A stretch of 6,354 nucleotides of DNA, taken from the NCBI GenBank assembly GCA_030680655.1, contig JAUXUZ010000355.1:1-6354 (forward strand). Direction: 5' to 3'. Below the pieces are notes generated by a model. It had not been told where the DNA came from. It saw only the letters and a program-made list of their open reading frames with translations, and made no database searches. The stretch's first letter is position 1, and every line of letters begins with the position of its first letter. Origin of the DNA: Phycisphaerales bacterium. Its GTDB lineage: Bacteria; Planctomycetota; Phycisphaerae; Phycisphaerales; UBA1924. The position numbers and the translations under genes were made by a program. Shown here piece by piece: positions 1 through 5,845 of the stretch.

Positions 1-1080
1 CTGGCGCTTGGCGGCCTCGTCGCCGCCCGCCGCGGCACGCTCGATCTTCTGGCGCACGAGCTTCTCGAGCCGGTAGGCCTCGTTGAGCGCGTTGCTCTGC
101 ATCGCGTTGCCCAGCCAGGCGCTGAGGTCGCGCTCGGTGTCGGCCCAGCTGATCATGTGCGGCACGTCGTAGTCGCCGACGGCGTCGTACTTCTGGAAGG
201 CCTGCGTCGGCGTCAGGAACTCGTTCTGCCCGGGGTTGGCGTCGAAGATCTTCTCGGGCAGGGCGTCTATGAACTTGAAAATGCCGGTGTCGGCCCACTG
301 GTGCTCGCCGAAGGTCTCGTAGTCCATGAAGAGGTTGCAGACGTTGCCGTCGCCGTTGATCTTGTTGACCCAGCCTGCGAACTTCTCGGCCGTCAGGGGC
401 CAGTCGGCCCAGCCGCGGTTGCTGAATCGGAACGCGACGTCGTCGCTGAGTCGGTAGTTCTTCAGCAGCAGCCCGAACGGCTTGCCGCCGCGCCCGGCGC
501 TCGCGCCGGGGGGCAGGTAGAGGTAGTTGGGCGAGCGGTAGCCAAGCAACGGGTCGGTCCCCTCGCACAGCTGCCCGTAGAACCGCGGCTTGCCGTCTGG
601 CCCCTTCATCTGCGACACGTAGCGGGCGACGTCGTTGCTGTAGATCAGCTCCGTGTTGCGGAAGACGGTCGGCGTCTGGCCGAAGAGGTCCTGGATCTTG
701 CGGGTGTGCGCGTCGACCTGGGTCTTGAACTCCTCGCGCGAGTAGAGGAACGCCAGCGAGTGGTGGTAGGTCTCGGCCAGGAACTCGCAGCACCCGGTGT
801 CGGCGAGGCGCTTGAACGTGTCGATCACGTAGGGCGTGTGCTCGACGAACTGGTCGAGGGCAACGCCCGTGATCGAGTACGACACGCGGAAGCGGCCCTC
901 GTTGCGCTTGACAAGGTCGAGCACGAGGTTGGTCATCGGCCGGTAGCACTTGTCGGCCACCTTGCGGGCGATCTCGCCGTTCTTCTGGCTGTCGAAGTAG
1001 AACGGGTCGGAGTCGAACACCGAGTACCGGCGCAGGCGGTAGGGCTGGTGGACCTGAAAGTAGAAAACGACCGATGCCAT
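1..1080 (-). CDS. Glycoside hydrolase family 57 (alpha-amylase type), C-terminus cut by window edge
   Basis: The first 360 residues are visible; the frame runs open off the window, so the C-terminus is missing. Translated by hand from the ATG at 1080, the protein opens MASVVFYFQVHQPYRLRRYS, the usual GH57 beginning. The conserved GH57 regions appear in order: region 1 HQP (11-13); region 2 GCCEFLAET (96-104); region 3 FRNTELIY (140-147), with E144 as expected nucleophile; region 4 FMDYETFGEH (251-260), with D253 as expected acid/base; and a region-5-like stretch SWADTERDLSAWLGN (310-324). A retaining, probably cytoplasmic alpha-glucan hydrolase or glucanotransferase is expected, since no signal peptide is seen. 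Exact substrate cannot be read from sequence; alpha-amylase, 4-alpha-glucanotransferase and branching enzyme all occur in GH57. No in-frame start lies just upstream, and no Shine-Dalgarno precedes the ATG. Residues 191-200 (Gly/Ala/Arg-rich) look like an enlarged loop and are encoded by palindromic DNA. It lies 115 nt after the lptG-like gene on the same strand. Family call is firm, substrate is not. Confidence 0.93.
   Translation of the reverse strand, partial: MASVVFYFQVHQPYRLRRYSVFDSDPFYFDSQKNGEIARKVADKCYRPMTNLVLDLVKRNEGRFRVSYSITGVALDQFVEHTPYVIDTFKRLADTGCCEFLAETYHHSLAFLYSREEFKTQVDAHTRKIQDLFGQTPTVFRNTELIYSNDVARYVSQMKGPDGKPRFYGQLCEGTDPLLGYRSPNYLYLPPGASAGRGGKPFGLLLKNYRLSDDVAFRFSNRGWADWPLTAEKFAGWVNKINGDGNVCNLFMDYETFGEHQWADTGIFKFIDALPEKIFDANPGQNEFLTPTQAFQKYDAVGDYDVPHMISWADTERDLSAWLGNAMQSNALNEAYRLEKLVRQKIERAAAGGDEAAKRQ
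493..510. repeat. Perfect 8-bp inverted repeat, 2-nt spacer, inside the GH57 gene
   Basis: Arm 493-500 (cccggcgc) is the exact reverse complement of 503-510 (gcgccggg), separated by two bases. It encodes part of the stretch PPGASAGRGG at about residues 190-199, between the conserved segments YLYLP and LLLKNYRLSDD, where the family usually has a short loop. It may be a small palindromic insertion, or chance in G+C-rich DNA; no function is claimed. Confidence 0.45.
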
Positions 1081-1195
1081 GGCGGGGGCAGTGTAACCAC
1101 CGCGCGCGCCGCTTGCCGTTGCTGCGCGTGAGGTTGTGCGTGTGATCTTTCGGTGAGGGGCGCGCTCGCGGTGTGAAGCGGGGCAAGCCGGTGCG

Positions 1196-2335
1196 CTACG
1201 TGCGGATGCTGGTTCCCTGAGCGATCGCGATCGGCAGCATCGCCAGCACCGGCACGAAGGCGGCGATCATGGGCGGGAGCAGGTCGGTGGGGATCGGCGC
1301 CGAGGCGCCAAGCACCGTGCCCACCAGCGTGCCGATCGCCACCGGCGCGGCCTTGAGGCTCTGGGTCACCATGTTCTTCGGCTCGCGCGTGAGAAAGTAG
1401 GGCAGGCAGATCACCATGCTCAGGATGATCCCCACCAGCGTCGATGCCCGGCCCCAGGCGATCCGCGAGAGGTCGTCGCGCATCGACCGTGGGAGGTTGG
1501 GCAGGCGGATGCCCTCGATCAGCTGGCCCCACGAGAGCGTCTGCGAGTAAAAGCGGTACTGGTTGGCCAGCAGCACCGTGGGGTCCACGCTGGTTGGAAC
1601 GGTGGTCACCACCTCGCCGCTGCGCGCGCGGGGGTCGGTCGGCGAGAGCTCCGCCAGGCGCATGGAGCGCCCGATGCCGTTGGTCAGCCGCCACAGGCCC
1701 GCGCGCTGGTCCCACACGGCGGTGTCGGCGGTGATACGCCTGATCGCGCGCCCCTCCGCGTCGCGTTCAAGAACGTAGAGCCCGCGCAGCGTGCTGGTGT
1801 TGGGGTCAAACTCGCGGGCCGTGAGCACGCGCCCCTGCTTGTCGGAGACCAACGGCACCTGGTAGCGATCAAACTCGCGCTTCCCCGCGTCCTTGATGCT
1901 GCGGCTGAGCAGCGGGGAAAGGTGCGGCAGCACCAGCTCCTGGTTGGCCACCTGCGCGCCCAGCAGCAGCACCGACACGACCATCACGGGGCGGGCCGCG
2001 CGGAAGAGCGAGACCCCGCCGGCCATCATCGCCACAAGCTCGCGGTGGCGCACCAGCTGCGCAAAGGTGAACCCCATCGCCCCGACCAGGATCAGCCCGC
2101 TGGTGAAGTTGAGCAGCTGCAGCAGGCGCGGCCACCAGAGGTCCCACACCAGGAGAACGGTGACCAGCGCCCGGCGCAGGCCGGCGGCGCCGCCGGAGGT
2201 TTCGTCGGCGCGCCGGAGGTACTCGTCGGCGTTGAGCGAGACGTCGACCATCACCACGAACGCGCCGAGCATGATCGCTAGCGCCCCGACGTTGATCAGG
2301 AACTGGCGCGCGATGTACCGGTCGAGCGTGTTCAC
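1196..2335 (-). CDS. lptG: LptF/LptG-family permease, LptG-like (lipopolysaccharide export)
   Basis: This 379-residue inner-membrane protein of normal family length (E. coli LptG 360) would pair with LptF and the ATPase LptB to extract lipopolysaccharide from the inner membrane. The N-terminus MNTLDRYIARQFL is typical of LptG. Approximate layout: TM1 11-33, TM2 66-94, a coupling helix with RHRELVAMMAGGVS (96-109) that contacts LptB, TM3 113-132, a periplasmic beta-jellyroll 135-265 including ITADTAVWDQRAGLWRLTNG (201-220), which aligns by eye with the WRL segment of E. coli LptG, then TM4 293-315, TM5 327-347 and TM6 350-374. The start is GTG at 2335, one base after the stop of the upstream permease, with GAGG seven bases before it. 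Stop is TAG. Oddity: the TM1-TM2 loop (36-54) contains a tandem duplication and a 16-bp palindrome. Assignment as LptG rather than LptF rests on the N-terminus, the WRL segment, the C-terminal TM6 pattern and gene order. Confidence 0.92.
   Translation of the reverse strand: MNTLDRYIARQFLINVGALAIMLGAFVVMVDVSLNADEYLRRADETSGGAAGLRRALVTVLLVWDLWWPRLLQLLNFTSGLILVGAMGFTFAQLVRHRELVAMMAGGVSLFRAARPVMVVSVLLLGAQVANQELVLPHLSPLLSRSIKDAGKREFDRYQVPLVSDKQGRVLTAREFDPNTSTLRGLYVLERDAEGRAIRRITADTAVWDQRAGLWRLTNGIGRSMRLAELSPTDPRARSGEVVTTVPTSVDPTVLLANQYRFYSQTLSWGQLIEGIRLPNLPRSMRDDLSRIAWGRASTLVGIILSMVICLPYFLTREPKNMVTQSLKAAPVAIGTLVGTVLGASAPIPTDLLPPMIAAFVPVLAMLPIAIAQGTSIRT
2181..2196. repeat. Perfect 16-bp palindrome in lptG-like gene
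   Basis: The bases ccggcggcgccgccgg read the same on both strands. They encode the Gly/Ala run at about residues 48-53 of the LptG-like protein, in the periplasmic loop after TM1, and overlap the end of the tandem duplication at 2191-2231. A rough estimate for this base composition gives about 0.2 such palindromes per window by chance, so it is suggestive only. Confidence 0.6.
2191..2231. repeat. Imperfect tandem duplication (20 + 21 bp) in lptG-like gene
   Basis: Unit A (2191-2210) and unit B (2211-2231) abut exactly. Both begin cgccggaggt and end tcgtcggcg; only the middle differs (t versus ac). On the coding strand they give ADEYLRR followed by ADETSGG (residues 36-49). The one-base length difference shifts the reading frame within the second copy, so the protein repeat is only partial. 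NADEYL resembles the segment common after TM1 in LptG relatives, so the other unit is probably the added one. Confidence 0.75.
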
Positions 2336-2336
2336 G

Positions 2337-4070
2337 TCAGTGCCTCACCAGCAAACGAAGGTGGAAGAGGGCCAGCGCCGCGACCAGCGCGACGCCGCCG
2401 TACAGAAGCAGCAGGCCCGGCGCGCCGTGCTGCACGACCATCGTCTGCCCGCCCGAGATCGCCACCTCCGCCAGCAGCGCCGGGAGGAACGACCAGAGGT
2501 AGACCATCAGCGGCGGGGCAGCGCCCAGTCGCATCCCCATCACCGCGCCGAGTACCACCATCACCACGCACGAGAGGCTCGTGGCGATGCGCTCGTGCTG
2601 CTTGCCGCGGACCTCGCGCCGGGTGCTCGTGATCTCGCGTTCCAGCTGCGAGCTCTGGCGCGTCAGCGGGGCGTCAGCCCGGTCGGCCGTCCGCAGCGCC
2701 GTCTGGTTCTGCAGGCTCTCGGGCGTCGCCGCCAGGAATCCAGCGAGCGGGTCGCTGGAGGGGCGCAGGCCTTGCAGCGAGAGCGTCGTCAGCACGCCGG
2801 CGGTGTCGGCGTTATCTGTGCCGGTTGTGGTGGAGACCTCTTCCATCGTCAGCGTCAGGCTCGTGCCGCTGCCGGCTGCGGCGGACGGCTGGCCCAGGTA
2901 GGCCCGCAGCGCGCGGTGGGAGTGTGTGCGCGGCGCATCGCCCGCGTCGCCCGCCAGAGACCCGACCACCGTCACCTCGACCGGCCCCTTCGCCTTTGAG
3001 GGCACCAGCGCGAAGCCGCGCGCCGCCGGCGAGAACTCGATCCCCGATGCGCGAACGACCACGGGCCTGCCGGCGCTGTCGATCAGCGTGGCGCGGCCGA
3101 CGCGGCGCAGCTCCTCACGCACACCGTCGACGGCGGTGCGCTCGGCCAGCATCTGCGCCAGACGCACACGCTGCTCGTCGACGGCGGTGAGGCGCTGCGG
3201 GTTCATCCACGCGCGGTCGAGCTCGGTCCAGGAGAGGTACTTCGCGCGGTCGCGGAACGTGCTGGGCAGCTTGTACGCGACGACCGTCTGCTCGACGGTG
3301 CCCAGGGCGAGATTGGTCTTGCCGCCCACGGGGTTGCGCAGCTGCATCACGGCCGTCGTCGAGCCGGCACCGGGGGACGTCCAGCGTTCAGCAGGGCCGC
3401 TCACCGTGGCCAGGTCGGGGGCGTCGGCCTCGTGGTAGAGCCACACGTCCGCCAGGCGGCTGCTCACCTCGCGCTCGATGTTCCCCGCGTCGTCGAGTTC
3501 CAGCGCGACCACGCCGCGCAGCACCAGGTGCTTGAAGGCGCGCCCGCCCGGCTCCGGATCAACCTCGCTCACGTCGTCGGCGAAGAGCAGCTTGCGCCCG
3601 CGGTCGAGCGCGAGCGACTGCCCCTTGCCCAGGCGCCCGGCGAGCAGCCGGCTGGGGTCGGAGGTGATCATCTCCTGAGCCGCCCGCAGGAAGCGCGGCA
3701 TCACCTGGTCGGCCATCGCGAACATCGCCAGGCCCATCAGCAGGCCAAGCGCCGCCGACGGGAGCAGGATCGTGCGGTGCGAGATGCCGCCGGCGTAGCA
3801 GGCCGTCAGCTCGTTGTCTTGGCTCATGCGGTGGTAGGTGAGCGTGGCCGCGAACCCGCCCGCGAAGGGGAGCGCGTACTGCAGCATGGGGATCGTCAGC
3901 CAGCCCGCGAGCGTGATGGTCTCGACCACGCCGAGAGTTCCGTTGGCGAACATCCGCACAGCGCCCACGAACGACAGCACGGCGACGAGGATCGCCGCCG
4001 TGAGCGTCAGCATCCTCAGCAGCTGGCTGAGCAGGAAACCCCAGATCGTTGTGGGCGTGGTGATACGCAT
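2337..4070 (-). CDS. lptF: LptF/LptG-family permease, LptF-like, with large extra periplasmic region
   Basis: This inner-membrane partner of the next gene in the LPS exporter is 577 residues long, against 366 for E. coli LptF. Approximate layout: TM1 11-40, TM2 52-80, coupling helix with SQDNELTACYAGGIS (83-97) facing LptB, TM3 99-120, periplasmic part 121-490, TM4 492-516, TM5 518-540, TM6 549-574. Residues 157-265 (from RGRKLLFADDVSEVD) fit the usual beta-jellyroll, and KYLSWTEL (277-284) resembles the helix that normally leads straight to TM4. Here about 175 further residues (300-475) intervene: a charged helix (296-325), strand-rich stretches (326-370 and 402-433) and a low-complexity Ser/Thr/Gln segment. 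The ATG at 4070 is the only start next to the hydrophobic N-terminus; the frame stays open upstream but only as an antiparallel-free shadow of cysS. No Shine-Dalgarno is seen at normal distance. The gene follows cysS by 53 nt. The LptF label is less certain than the family. Confidence 0.9.
   Translation of the reverse strand: MRITTPTTIWGFLLSQLLRMLTLTAAILVAVLSFVGAVRMFANGTLGVVETITLAGWLTIPMLQYALPFAGGFAATLTYHRMSQDNELTACYAGGISHRTILLPSAALGLLMGLAMFAMADQVMPRFLRAAQEMITSDPSRLLAGRLGKGQSLALDRGRKLLFADDVSEVDPEPGGRAFKHLVLRGVVALELDDAGNIEREVSSRLADVWLYHEADAPDLATVSGPAERWTSPGAGSTTAVMQLRNPVGGKTNLALGTVEQTVVAYKLPSTFRDRAKYLSWTELDRAWMNPQRLTAVDEQRVRLAQMLAERTAVDGVREELRRVGRATLIDSAGRPVVVRASGIEFSPAARGFALVPSKAKGPVEVTVVGSLAGDAGDAPRTHSHRALRAYLGQPSAAAGSGTSLTLTMEEVSTTTGTDNADTAGVLTTLSLQGLRPSSDPLAGFLAATPESLQNQTALRTADRADAPLTRQSSQLEREITSTRREVRGKQHERIATSLSCVVMVVLGAVMGMRLGAAPPLMVYLWSFLPALLAEVAISGGQTMVVQHGAPGLLLLYGGVALVAALALFHLRLLVRH
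2343..2349 (-). promoter_or_regulatory. Ribosome binding site for the GTG start of lptG-like gene
   Basis: GGTGAGG on the minus strand lies inside the last codons of the lptF-like gene, with its GAGG core seven bases before the GTG at 2335. This supports the GTG start and, with the TGA-C-GTG junction (one base between stop and start), suggests coupled translation giving matched amounts of the two permeases. Confidence 0.6.
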
Positions 4071-4074
4071 GTGC

Positions 4075-4119
4075 GTGCCGCGAGTGTACGGATTCCCCCC
4101 TCTCCCGGCTCTGCGGCAC
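4075..4119. repeat. 7-bp inverted repeat in the cysS-lptF gap
   Basis: Arms gtgccgc (4075-4081) and gcggcac (4113-4119) are exact reverse complements 31 nt apart, filling most of the 53-nt intergenic region. In the transcript the second arm ends three bases before the lptF-like ATG, so a stem would cover the ribosome landing site, leaving a purine-rich run (GGGAGAGGGGGG, minus strand, about 4106-4095) in the loop. It is not followed by a T-run, so it is not an ordinary terminator. A regulatory role is only inferred. Confidence 0.4.
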
Positions 4120-4123
4120 CCGG

Positions 4124-5734
4124 TCAACCCTTCCGCGAGACTTCGACCTTCCCGCCCGTGACGTCCTTGATGGCGTACCCCATCGCCGCCAGCTCGTCGC
4201 GCAGGCGGTCGCTGGCGGCGAAGTCCTTGGCTGCGCGGGCGGCCTTGCGCTCGGCCAGCTTTGCCTCCACGGCCTCGCTGGGCGTAACGCCGGGCGCGTA
4301 GACGGCCAGGCCGGTCGCGGTGCTCTCGGCCCGCGCCAGCGACAGCACGCCCAGCACACCGTCGATCAGGCCCATCGCCGCGCCGTCGGCCGCCGACGGC
4401 GCTCCGAGGGTGTTGATCCACGCGTTGACCACGCCGATCGCCTCCGCCACGTTCAGGTCGTTGTGCATCGCGGCGGCGAAGTCGCCAAGTACTCCCTCTT
4501 TCAGCTCCGCTGGGAGAGGGTGGCCGGGGCTCTGCGAGGCCAGGTGAGGGTGCTTCTGCTCGGCTCCGGCTGCCGCCGCCACCTTGCGCCACCGATCGAG
4601 CATTCGTTTGCTGTCCTCGAGCCCCTGCATCGTGAAGTTGGCGTTGGACCGGTAGTGTGTGCGGATCAGCTCCAGGCGCAGCGCGCCGGGCTCGATGCCC
4701 TTGGCGAACAGGTCGCGCGCGGTGAAGAAGTTCCCCTTGCTCTTGCTCATCTTCGCGCCCTCGACGATGAGGAAGCGCGGGTGGAACCACATGCGCGCGT
4801 ACGTTTCGTTGCCGGTGCAACCGCAGGTCTGAGCGACCTCGCACTCGTGGTGGGGGAAGATGTTGTCCTCGCCGCCGCTGTGCAAATCGATCGCGCCGCT
4901 GCTGTCGGCCAGGCGTTCGCCGGCCATGGCGCTGCACTCGATGTGCCAGCCGGGGTACCCGGCACCCCAGAGCGAGTCCCACTTCATGATGTGGCTCGGG
5001 TCGGCCTTCCAGAGCAGAAAGTCCGCCGGGTGCCGCTTCTGCTGCTGGTTTCCCTCATCGATCCGCCCGCCCGCGCCGCTGCGGAGTTTCTCCAGCGTGT
5101 TGCCGCTGAGTTTGCCGTAGGCGGGGAACGACTCGACGGAGAAGTAGACGACCTGCATCCCGGCCGGGCCGACGGCGTAGGCGTGACCGCGCTCGATGAG
5201 TGTCTGGATCATCGCGACCATCTGCGGGACCTTCTGCGTCGGGCGCGGCATCAGGCTCGGGTCCTGCTGAGCCTCGATGGCCACCAGCAGCCCGAGCTTC
5301 CGCGCATCGTCGAGGAACCGCTGCGCATAGAACTCGGCGATCGCGTACGGGTCGGCTGGGTTGATCTGCGTGTCGGCGTGGAGCTGCCCGCTCTTCTTGG
5401 CCTCCAGCAGGCGCCGGCCCGCGACGGCCATGCGGTCCTCGCCGTGCTCGCCACCCTCGGCGTCGTCGGTCATGTGCCCGACGTCGGTGATGTTCATCAC
5501 GTGCGTCACGGTGCGCGGCCCCTGGTGCGCTGAGCCGTCGCGCCGCGTGACGGCGCAGAGCGAGCTCTGCACGAAGCGCCGCAGCACGTCGGCCGCGAGG
5601 AACGATCGGAAGTTGCCGATATGCGCATCGTCGTACACCGTGGGCCCGCAGGAATAGAAGGTGACCCGCGCGGGGTCGCCGGGCACGAACGGCTCGACGG
5701 AGCGTGTGAGGGTGTTGTGGAGTCTCAAGGGCAT
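4124..5734 (-). CDS. cysS: Cysteinyl-tRNA synthetase (class I)
   Basis: This cytoplasmic enzyme charges tRNA-Cys with cysteine using ATP. It is 536 residues long (E. coli 461). The HIGH signature is HIGN (38-41) in CGPTVYDDAHIGNFRSF; the KMSKS loop is KMSKSKGNFF (328-337). Zinc ligands expected from E. coli C28, C209, H234 and E238 are C29, C267 (WHIECSAM), H295 and E299 (FPHHECE). NITDVGHM (81-88) and ADFLLWK (237-243) are further family landmarks. The C-terminal ERKAARAAKDFAASDRLRDEL (495-515) is the anticodon-side helix; the stop is TGA. The start is the ATG at 5734, because MPLRLHNTLTRSVEPF matches the family N-terminus; a GTG 32 codons upstream in frame would add unconserved residues. 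The Shine-Dalgarno is weak (GAGCGAG about ten bases upstream). About 14 extra residues (60-74) and about 13 extra residues (in 393-416) relative to E. coli are both encoded by palindrome-rich DNA. Identity is certain. Confidence 0.98.
   Translation of the reverse strand: MPLRLHNTLTRSVEPFVPGDPARVTFYSCGPTVYDDAHIGNFRSFLAADVLRRFVQSSLCAVTRRDGSAHQGPRTVTHVMNITDVGHMTDDAEGGEHGEDRMAVAGRRLLEAKKSGQLHADTQINPADPYAIAEFYAQRFLDDARKLGLLVAIEAQQDPSLMPRPTQKVPQMVAMIQTLIERGHAYAVGPAGMQVVYFSVESFPAYGKLSGNTLEKLRSGAGGRIDEGNQQQKRHPADFLLWKADPSHIMKWDSLWGAGYPGWHIECSAMAGERLADSSGAIDLHSGGEDNIFPHHECEVAQTCGCTGNETYARMWFHPRFLIVEGAKMSKSKGNFFTARDLFAKGIEPGALRLELIRTHYRSNANFTMQGLEDSKRMLDRWRKVAAAAGAEQKHPHLASQSPGHPLPAELKEGVLGDFAAAMHNDLNVAEAIGVVNAWINTLGAPSAADGAAMGLIDGVLGVLSLARAESTATGLAVYAPGVTPSEAVEAKLAERKAARAAKDFAASDRLRDELAAMGYAIKDVTGGKVEVSRKG
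4494..4550. repeat. Palindromic repeat-like segment in frame in cysS
   Basis: On the plus strand, ccctct (4494-4499) pairs with agaggg (4515-4520), then two T-G positions, then cagc (4502-4505) with gctg (4509-4512) around tcc: a 27-bp imperfect hairpin. A second, weaker one follows, tggcc (4521-4525) with ggcca (4538-4542), ending in gtgaggg (4544-4550). The order gggagaggg, tggcc, ggcca, gtgaggg resembles dispersed intergenic repeats recalled from many G+C-rich genomes; no database check was possible. It encodes residues about 395-414 of CysRS (from HPHLASQSPGHPLPAELKEG), where E. coli CysRS has a shorter linker. Confidence 0.55.
5526..5570. repeat. Nested inverted repeats in frame in cysS
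   Basis: Two neighbouring hairpins: an imperfect one, tgcgc (5526-5530) with gcgca (5553-5557) enclosing cgtc (5536-5539) with gacg (5549-5552); and a perfect one, gcagag (5555-5560) with ctctgc (5565-5570) around a four-base loop. They share bases 5555-5557, so only one can form fully at a time. They encode about residues 55-70 of CysRS, overlapping the extra segment (60-74) between DVLRRFVQ and HVMNITD that E. coli CysRS lacks. A palindromic insertion is possible; chance G+C-rich pairing is the alternative. Confidence 0.45.
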
Positions 5735-5777
5735 GATCGATGCTCGCTCACGCGGTAGGGTCTTCGGGTGCGGGGCA

Positions 5778-5806
5778 AATGTACGTTCACTCGCCCGGGG
5801 TGTCAG
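5778..5806 (-). promoter_or_regulatory. Candidate sigma70-type promoter upstream of cysS
   Basis: On the minus strand, CTGACA (5806-5801, five of six to TTGACA) and TACATT (5783-5778, four of six to TATAAT) are separated by exactly 17 bases. A start about seven bases on would give a leader of roughly 35-40 nt before the cysS ATG. It lies in the 111-nt gap after the CorC-like gene and would drive cysS and probably the two permease genes. No known operator or riboswitch (for example a T-box) is seen in the gap. The match is good for such G+C-rich DNA, but the prediction is unverified and planctomycete promoters may deviate. Confidence 0.4.
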
Positions 5807-5845
5807 CGGCACGCCCGCCGAGCGCACCACCCCGCGCTGGGTTGC

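Noticed and set aside
157..1131. Long open plus-strand frame opposite the GH57 gene.
   Set aside because: Its product is a Val/Glu/Arg/Leu-rich sequence with no recognisable motif and runs antisense to clear GH57 motifs; such shadows are expected in G+C-rich DNA.
1111..1188. 7-bp inverted repeat gcttgcc/ggcaagc in the lptG-GH57 gap as a terminator.
   Set aside because: The arms are 64 bases apart, do not extend, and no T-run follows; probably chance.
1893..2999. Long plus-strand frame crossing both permease genes.
   Set aside because: It is antisense to well-supported membrane proteins, has no motif, and has Arg/Ser-rich shadow composition.
4095..4123. G-quadruplex in the G-rich run before the lptF-like gene.
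   Set aside because: Only three G-tracts are well separated, with one 12-base loop; it does not meet the usual four-tract pattern.
4071..4982. In-frame upstream extension of the lptF-like gene (to an 881-residue protein).
   Set aside because: It overlaps the KMSKS and zinc-site coding region of cysS in another frame, is Arg/Gly-rich noise, and the real hydrophobic N-terminus begins at the ATG at 4070.
5747..5777. Stretch upstream of cysS that, if translated, reads HPKTLPRERAS, like peptides from dispersed repeats.
   Set aside because: No clear inverted repeat is present and base-level similarity to the repeat in cysS is poor.
5735..5830. GTG start 32 codons upstream for cysS.
   Set aside because: The extra residues are not family-like and would cover the predicted promoter; the motif MPLRLHNTLTRSVEPF marks the normal N-terminus at 5734.
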